Shown in pieces: positions 1 through 5,610 of a stretch of 5,610 nucleotides of DNA. The stretch lies in contig JANWZF010000249.1 in NCBI GenBank assembly GCA_025054905.1, forward strand, positions 1-5,610, written 5' to 3'. A program made the translations under genes and the position numbers. Position 1 is the stretch's first letter, and each line of letters begins with the position of its first letter. A model generated the notes under the pieces. It had not been told where the DNA came from. It saw only the letters and a program-made list of their open reading frames with translations, and did not search any database. The stretch is from Tepidimonas sp. GTDB lineage: Bacteria; Pseudomonadota; Gammaproteobacteria; Burkholderiales; Burkholderiaceae_C.

Positions 1-626
1 TCGAACCCGCGCAGCGCATGCACCAGCGCGGTGTCGAACGCCTTCTGGCTGGGCTGAGGCTGGCCATCCGGCCACGCTCCCAGAATCGAGCCACGGTGCC
101 GCGCCAAGCCCTCCAGATCCAGCACCTGCTGTCCCGCGGCGGCCAGCGCGTGCAGCAGGCGGGTCTTGCCGCTGCCGGTCGGCCCGGCCAGCACGCGCCA
201 GGTCAGCCCCGGCGGCAACGCCTGCAGCTGCTGCACCACCCAGCGCCGGTAGGCTTTGTAGCCGCCCTGCAGCTGCGCGGCGGCCCAACCGATCTGGCGC
301 AGCCACAACACAAACGAACCACTGCGCTGTCCGCCACGCCAGCAGTACACCAGCGGCCGCCAGTGGGCAGGCTTGTCCTGCATCAGTGCCTCCACGTGGC
401 GGGCGATGTTGCGCGCCACCCAGACGCCACCCAGGCGACGCGCCTCGAACGGGCCGCGCTGCTTGTACAGTGTGCCGACAACGCGGCGCTGGTCGTCGTC
501 GAGCACGGGGCAGTTGATCGCCCCGGGCAGGTGATCCTCGGCATATTCGGCGGGGCTGCGCGCATCGATCACGGCATCGAAGGCATCCAGCTCCTGCAGC
601 GTCACAATATCGGGCTTGTTGGCCAT
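1..626 (-). CDS. mnmH: tRNA 2-selenouridine synthase MnmH (SelU/YbbB), N-terminal part, cut by window edge
   Basis: This enzyme replaces the 2-thio sulfur of the wobble uridine (mnm5s2U34) in tRNAs for Lys, Glu and Gln with selenium, by way of a geranylated intermediate and using selenophosphate. It acts in the cytoplasm. The visible 208 residues cover the N-terminal rhodanese domain, with an early DARSPAEY motif (about 21-28). The active-site loop YCWRGGQRSGS starts at residue 94 and puts the catalytic cysteine at C95, equivalent to Cys97 of the E. coli protein. A P-loop, GPTGSGKT (148-155), then opens the C-terminal nucleotide-binding domain. The family-typical LEGLA-HRGS (171-180) and QPSQKAFD (191-198) follow. 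The remainder, roughly 150 residues judging by the E. coli length of about 364, lies beyond position 1. The start is the ATG at 626, just ahead of the rhodanese fold, and no clear Shine-Dalgarno precedes it. The gene diverges from selD, its selenophosphate supplier, which supports the call. No frame disruption is seen. Confidence 0.96.
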   Translation of the reverse strand, partial: MANKPDIVTLQELDAFDAVIDARSPAEYAEDHLPGAINCPVLDDDQRRVVGTLYKQRGPFEARRLGGVWVARNIARHVEALMQDKPAHWRPLVYCWRGGQRSGSFVLWLRQIGWAAAQLQGGYKAYRRWVVQQLQALPPGLTWRVLAGPTGSGKTRLLHALAAAGQQVLDLEGLARHRGSILGAWPDGQPQPSQKAFDTALVHALRGF

Positions 627-658
627 GAGGCCCAACTGTAGCCGCACTGTGGCAGCCT
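627..658. promoter_or_regulatory. 32-bp divergent spacer between mnmH and selD with a tandem direct repeat
   Basis: This spacer must carry the translation-initiation signals, and probably the core promoter elements, for both divergent selenium genes. It contains two copies of a pattern ACTGTxGCxG, at 635-644 and 646-655, matching at 8 of 10 positions. They are offset by 11 bp, about one helical turn. On the minus strand TACAGT (640-635) resembles a -10 box. If it is used, the mnmH transcript would begin only a few bases before its ATG, making it nearly leaderless. Neither start has a recognisable Shine-Dalgarno. There is no room for both -35 elements inside the spacer, so they would have to lie within coding sequence. 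The repeat is seen directly; any operator or promoter role is inference. Confidence 0.3.
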
Positions 659-1741
659 ATGACGATGACGGAACCCGTACGCGATCCCCTTCGACTGACC
701 CAATGGGCCCACGGCGGCGGCTGTGGCTGCAAGATCGCCCCCGCTGTGCTGCAGCAACTGCTGGCGCAGGTGCCTGCGCACCTGGCTCCGCCCGAGCTGC
801 TGGTGGGGACCGCCACCAGCGACGATGCGGCCGTGTGGCAGCTGCGCGACGACCTGGCGCTGGTGGCCACGACGGACTTTTTTACGCCTGTGGTGGACGA
901 TGCGTTCGACTTCGGCGCGATCGCCGCCACCAACGCGCTGTCGGACGTGTACGCGATGGGGGGCCAGCCGCTGCTGGCGCTGGCGCTGGTGGGCATGCCG
1001 ATCCAGCAGCTGCCGCACGAGGTGATCGGCCGCGTGCTGCAGGGTGGCGCGGCGGTGTGCCGCCACGCCGGCGTGGTGCTGGCCGGCGGCCATTCGATCG
1101 ACACCGTCGAGCCGATCTACGGCCTGGTGGCTCTGGGCACCGTGCACCCACAGCGGGTCAAGACCAACGCCGGCGCGCAGGCGGGTGACCTGCTGGTGCT
1201 GGGCAAGCCGCTGGGCATCGGCGTGCTGTCGGCCGCGCTCAAAAAGGGACGGCTCGACGCCGATGGCTATGCGCTCATGCGGCGCTGGACCACGCTGCTC
1301 AACCGGGCGGGCGTGGCGCTGGGCGAGCTCGAAGGCGTGCACGCGATGACCGATGTGACCGGCTTTGGTCTGGCCGGGCATCTGCTGGAAATGTGCCGCC
1401 CCGCCGGGCTGGATGCGGTGGTCGAGCACACCAGGGTGCCGGTGCTGGAAATCAGCCAGGCCCTGGTTGCGCAAGGTGTGGCCACCGGCGCTTCGGCGCG
1501 CAACTGGGCCAGCTACGGCGATGCGGTCGATCTGTCGGCGCTGCCGCCGCCCGAGCGCGCGCGCTGGCAAACGCTGGTGACCGACCCCCAAACCAGCGGC
1601 GGCCTGCTGGTGGCCTGCGCACCGCAGGCGCTGGACGCTGTCCAGGCGGCGTTCACGGCCGCGCAGGGCGCGCCCGGCTGGGTGATCGGCCACATGCAAG
1701 CCGCGGCGTCTGCGGCCACGCCCACACTGTGGTTGCGCTGA
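659..1741 (+). CDS. selD: Selenide, water dikinase (selenophosphate synthetase) SelD, cysteine form
   Basis: SelD makes selenophosphate from selenide and ATP, releasing AMP and phosphate. The product is the activated selenium donor for tRNA selenouridine and for selenocysteine synthesis. The 360-residue protein is complete; family members are usually near 350. The N-terminal loop RLTQWAHGGGCGCKIAP aligns with E. coli SelD. C22 (codon TGT at 722-724), C24 and K25 correspond to Cys17, Cys19 and Lys20, so this is the Cys rather than the selenocysteine form. Later hallmarks in order are NALSDVYAMGGQP, AGGHSID, TDVTGFGLAGHLLEM and, near the C-terminus, TDPQTSGGLLVA, as expected for the PurM/AIRS-type ATP-binding fold. 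The start is ATG 659. A second ATG at 665 is possible, because an in-frame stop at 626-628 bars extension and neither ATG has a good ribosome-binding site. Divergence from mnmH indicates at least a role in tRNA selenation. selA and selB are not in view, so selenoprotein synthesis cannot be judged. Confidence 0.98.
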   Translation: MTMTEPVRDPLRLTQWAHGGGCGCKIAPAVLQQLLAQVPAHLAPPELLVGTATSDDAAVWQLRDDLALVATTDFFTPVVDDAFDFGAIAATNALSDVYAMGGQPLLALALVGMPIQQLPHEVIGRVLQGGAAVCRHAGVVLAGGHSIDTVEPIYGLVALGTVHPQRVKTNAGAQAGDLLVLGKPLGIGVLSAALKKGRLDADGYALMRRWTTLLNRAGVALGELEGVHAMTDVTGFGLAGHLLEMCRPAGLDAVVEHTRVPVLEISQALVAQGVATGASARNWASYGDAVDLSALPPPERARWQTLVTDPQTSGGLLVACAPQALDAVQAAFTAAQGAPGWVIGHMQAAASAATPTLWLR

Positions 1742-1782
1742 CAGCACCGCCTGGGCCGGGCTCGCCTCGCCACCGAACGGCC

Positions 1783-2358
1783 TTAGCCCTGCACGACTGG
1801 GCCCGCCACGATGAAGGCGCCACCGGCCACGTGGTGCAGCGTGCGCAGCTCATCCGGCGCGGTGTCCAGGTGCCAGCGTCCCTGGCGAAACACGCGCTCA
1901 TCGGCCCATGCGGCGCGCACGCGGCCGATGAACAGATCGTAGGTCTGCTCGTTGTGCGGCTCGGGGATGCGCTCGCACAGGATCCAGCCGACGCAGCCCT
2001 GCACCAGCGGCACATCGTATCCCGGGGGACAAAACAGCCGCACCCCGTGCCGCTGCAGCTTGTCCGGGACGCTGCGCGCGCTGTCGGTGCCGACCCCCAC
2101 CGTCAGCCGCAGCAGTGCCCTGGGTGGCAACTGCAGGGCAAAGCGGCCGCTGGCCTCGATCAGCTCGCGCGTGCGGGTGGCCTTGTCCAGCACCACCGTC
2201 ACCTTGGGATCGGGCGCAAAGTCCAGCACACAGGCCCAGGCCGCCGCCATCACGTTGTCGCAGCCCCCATGCGTGGCCGACACCAGCACGGTTGGCCCGT
2301 GGTTCATCAGGCGGTAGGCATGCTCCAGCGGGACCGGGGCACAGTGCTCAGGCAGCAT
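1783..2358 (-). CDS. Flavin reductase-like domain protein (FMN-binding split barrel)
   Basis: This 191-residue protein resembles the flavin reductase-like family, which binds FMN in a split beta-barrel and often passes reduced flavin, made with NAD(P)H, to a partner oxygenase. The family signature is in the N-terminal half: RLMNHGPTVLVSATHGGCDN (16-35) leads into MAAAWACVLDFAPDPKVTVV (37-56), then DKATRTRELIEASGRFALQL (58-77), the usual FMN phosphate and ring contact region. A later GTDSARSVPDKLQRHG segment (90-105) corresponds to the loop before the domain's second half. There are no signal peptide or membrane segments, so it is probably cytoplasmic. The start is the ATG at 2358, close to where relatives begin, but it lacks a clear Shine-Dalgarno. 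The alternative M18 would cut into the conserved RLMNHGP. It lies 36 bp downstream of the metal-binding protein gene on the same strand, so co-transcription is likely, and converges with selD across 41 bp with no obvious terminator hairpin. The true substrate and partner cannot be read from the sequence. Confidence 0.85.
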   Translation of the reverse strand: MLPEHCAPVPLEHAYRLMNHGPTVLVSATHGGCDNVMAAAWACVLDFAPDPKVTVVLDKATRTRELIEASGRFALQLPPRALLRLTVGVGTDSARSVPDKLQRHGVRLFCPPGYDVPLVQGCVGWILCERIPEPHNEQTYDLFIGRVRAAWADERVFRQGRWHLDTAPDELRTLHHVAGGAFIVAGPVVQG

Positions 2359-2394
2359 CGGGTAGACGTCGTTGGCGGCAGAGAGGGCGCAGCG

Positions 2395-3354
2395 TCAGCG
2401 CACGGCGGCGCGGATGGCTTCGACCATCGCACGGGTATTGTGGCGCATCAGCGCCACGTAGTCGGGCGCGGGCCCCTCAGGCCCTGACAGGGTGTCGACG
2501 TACAGCGGCACCGTCGACGGGCGCACGCCAGCCTCCCGCGCGATCTGCTCCACCAGCCGGGTGTCGGCCAGCCGCTCCACGAAGATGGCGCGAACCTGCT
2601 CGCGCCGGACCAGGCGGACCAGCCGCGCCACGGCGGCCGCGGACGGCTGGCTGTCGGTGCTCAGCCCCTGGACCGGCCAAATCTGCACCCCATAAGCACG
2701 CGCGTAATAGCCCAGGGCGTCGTGCGAGGTCACCACCTTGCGCTGCTGCGGCGCAATCGTCGCCCACGCGGCGCGGATTTCCTGGTCCAACGCTTCGAGC
2801 TGCTGCGCATAGGCTTCGGCCCGGGCGCGGTAGCCTTCGCAGCCGGCGGCATCCACCGCGCACAGTGCCTGCGCAATCCGCAGCACGGCGTGGCGTGCCC
2901 GCACCACGTCCTGCCAGACATGGGGATCGACATCTCCGTGGCTGTGATGGCCGTGCGCATGCTGATCATGACGCGCGGCCCGCAGCGGCTCCATCCCCTC
3001 GGTCACGCGCACGACGGTGCCCCGGTAGGCTGCGTTGCGCAGCAAGCGCTCCATCCATCCCTCCAAGCCCCACCCATTGAGCAGCACCAACCGGGCCGCC
3101 GCCACCCGGCGTACATCCGCAGGCGAGGGCTGGAACACATGCGCGTCAGACTCTGGCCCCACCAGGGTTTCCACCCGCACGCGCTCGCCGCCGACACGGC
3201 GCACCCAGTCACCCAGAATGCTGAAGCTGGCCACCACGGGCAGCGGCGCATCCGTACGCCCCGCCGTCCAGCCTGACACCGCCGAGGCAGCCACAGCCGA
3301 CCAACGCAACAGCGCACGCCGCGACAGCCCTTGGTCCCCACCGATTTTCGACAT
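2395..3354 (-). CDS. Periplasmic zinc/manganese-binding protein, ZnuA/TroA family (cluster A-I), ABC-transporter substrate-binding component
   Basis: This is a solute-binding protein for a divalent transition metal, most likely zinc, and works in the periplasm. The 319-residue product starts with a twin-arginine-like signal, SRRALLRW (11-18), followed by a hydrophobic stretch to about residue 30. All four family metal ligands can be placed: H72 in DAHVFQPSPADVR, H145 in DPHVWQD, H211 in TSHDALGYYARAYG and D287 in YVDTLSGPEG. Between the first two is a flexible His-rich loop, RHDQHAHGHHSHGDVD (128-143), the type that in ZnuA-like proteins favours zinc and assists metal capture. The start is ATG 3354, chosen for the AAGGAG ribosome-binding site 6 bases upstream and because the signal peptide begins there. 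An in-frame open stretch continues further upstream without family similarity. No znuB or znuC neighbour is visible, so it must either partner with a transporter encoded elsewhere or act alone. Zn versus Mn specificity is inference. Confidence 0.93.
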   Translation of the reverse strand: MSKIGGDQGLSRRALLRWSAVAASAVSGWTAGRTDAPLPVVASFSILGDWVRRVGGERVRVETLVGPESDAHVFQPSPADVRRVAAARLVLLNGWGLEGWMERLLRNAAYRGTVVRVTEGMEPLRAARHDQHAHGHHSHGDVDPHVWQDVVRARHAVLRIAQALCAVDAAGCEGYRARAEAYAQQLEALDQEIRAAWATIAPQQRKVVTSHDALGYYARAYGVQIWPVQGLSTDSQPSAAAVARLVRLVRREQVRAIFVERLADTRLVEQIAREAGVRPSTVPLYVDTLSGPEGPAPDYVALMRHNTRAMVEAIRAAVR

Positions 3355-3359
3355 GCCCT

Positions 3360-3365
3360 CTCCTT
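3360..3365 (-). promoter_or_regulatory. Strong Shine-Dalgarno fixing the start of the metal-binding protein gene
   Basis: On the minus strand the sequence AAAGGAGAGGGC directly precedes the ATG at 3354. The AAGGAG core sits 5 bases from the start codon. It is the best ribosome-binding site in the window next to a conserved protein start, and it decides this start over the upstream in-frame GTG codons at 3498 and 3579. Confidence 0.8.
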
Positions 3366-3377
3366 TATGGTGCCCAA

Positions 3378-3402
3378 CGTCCGGTGCAGCACCCCTACGA
3401 CG
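3378..3402 (-). promoter_or_regulatory. Candidate mRNA leader hairpin upstream of the metal-binding protein gene
   Basis: In the transcribed (minus) sense an outer stem CGTC (3402-3399) / GACG (3381-3378) encloses an inner stem GGTG / CACC within GGTGCTGCACC (3393-3383), closed by a 3-base loop, with a small asymmetric internal loop between them. The structure ends about 12 bases before the Shine-Dalgarno, close enough to affect ribosome access. A second short stem CGCTG / CAGCG (3415-3401) overlaps its 5' base and could compete with it. In GC-rich DNA such stems arise by chance, so a function is only suggested. Confidence 0.25.
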
Positions 3403-3683
3403 CTGCAGCACAGCGGCCCCATATCGTAACCTCGGGGTGTACCGCTTCGGCGAGGCAACAGCACCTTGCACCGGCCTGAAGAACGAGTGCAGGTGCACCG
3501 TCTGACCTCCGTAAGGCAAGCCAATTCGATGGCCGACCTGTTGCCCCAATCCCGCTGGGGTCAGGCTCAGTTGCCTCACTGCAGGCTGCTCGACCCAAGC
3601 ATGAGACGGTTTCGCACCCCCCTGAGGGGCCTAGCAAGGATACCCACGGGCACCTTTTGGGCTTCTCTCAACCTCTGGTCCAC

Positions 3684-5600
<1,917 letters not shown>

Positions 5601-5610
5601 GAGTCACCCT

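Larger units (their letters stand above)
3355..3683. other. Intergenic region between glmS and the metal-binding protein gene
   Basis: These 329 bp hold no recognisable gene. The minus-strand frame is open in phase with the downstream gene as far as a GTG at 3579, but its translation resembles nothing I know and its third codon positions are less GC-rich than in neighbouring genes, so I read it as non-coding. Visible structure includes a short palindrome CCCCTGAGGGG (3619-3629) near the glmS end without a following T-run, an inverted repeat CCCCA/TGGGG with a 7-base loop (3544-3560), an 8-bp inverted repeat GAGGCAAC (3452-3459) / GTTGCCTC (3570-3577), and a compound hairpin just before the downstream gene (3378-3402). 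I see no convincing intrinsic terminator, known riboswitch or sigma-70 promoter. It probably contains the promoter and leader of the metal-binding protein gene and the 3' end of the glmS transcript. Confidence 0.6.

Noticed and set aside
602..1747. A 381-residue open frame on the minus strand opposite selD
   Set aside because: It lies antisense to an unambiguous SelD, is rich in Arg, His, Gln and Gly as expected of the reverse of GC-biased codons, and shows no recognisable domain.
2359..2397. TGA at 2395-2397 in phase with the downstream flavin reductase frame, near selD: possible selenocysteine readthrough fusion
   Set aside because: The metal-binding protein ends naturally at this TGA, the next ATG begins a family-typical protein start, and no stem resembling a bacterial SECIS follows the TGA. 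Being in phase happens by chance one time in three.
1393..2487. A 364-residue plus-strand open frame spanning the end of selD and the flavin reductase gene
   Set aside because: It overlaps two real genes in other frames, has no domain similarity, and exists because stops are rare in GC-rich DNA.
3419..3431. AT-rich patch (GTTACGATATGG on the minus strand) as a Zur box or -10 element
   Set aside because: Only the left half resembles the Zur consensus GTTATA-n-TATAAC, and no suitable -35 sits at the right distance.
3614..3632. Palindrome CCCCTGAGGGG as the glmS terminator
   Set aside because: The stem is short with almost no loop, and no T-run follows on either strand.
5601..5610. A glmS self-cleaving ribozyme upstream of glmS
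   Set aside because: Only 10 bases of upstream sequence are present, and the ribozyme is known from Gram-positive lineages, not from the proteobacterial type suggested here.

Overview
The window is compact, GC-rich (roughly two-thirds G+C by eye) bacterial chromosome. Strong third-position GC bias and protein wording typical of Betaproteobacteria suggest a Burkholderiales member, perhaps close to the Comamonadaceae. That placement is inference from style and was not searched. There are no RNA genes, CRISPR arrays, insertion sequences or phage genes that I can support.

Layout. Positions 1-626 (minus) hold the N-terminal part of mnmH, the tRNA 2-selenouridine synthase, which runs off the left edge. 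Only 32 bp away and divergent is selD (659-1741, plus), selenide,water dikinase. The two form one pathway: SelD makes selenophosphate from selenide and ATP, and MnmH uses it to replace sulfur with selenium in the wobble uridine of certain tRNAs. selD converges on a flavin-reductase-like gene (1783-2358, minus). Directly upstream of that gene, on the same strand and 36 bp away, lies a periplasmic metal-binding protein of the ZnuA/TroA family (2395-3354, minus). It has a histidine-rich loop and a Tat-like signal peptide, but no ABC ATPase or permease gene is adjacent within the window. A 329-bp non-coding stretch (3355-3683) separates it from glmS (3684-5600, minus), the complete glucosamine-6-phosphate synthase that opens the amino-sugar pathway for peptidoglycan and LPS. 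glmS begins 10 bp before the right edge, so its own promoter is not visible.

The gene content is mostly housekeeping or well-known accessory metabolism, and I see no clear new system. Worth a second look are: the very short selD/mnmH divergent spacer with an 11-bp-period direct repeat; the metal-binding protein without its transporter, probably co-transcribed with a flavin reductase; and the leader of that gene, which has a hairpin and two in-frame Shine-Dalgarno/start pairs.
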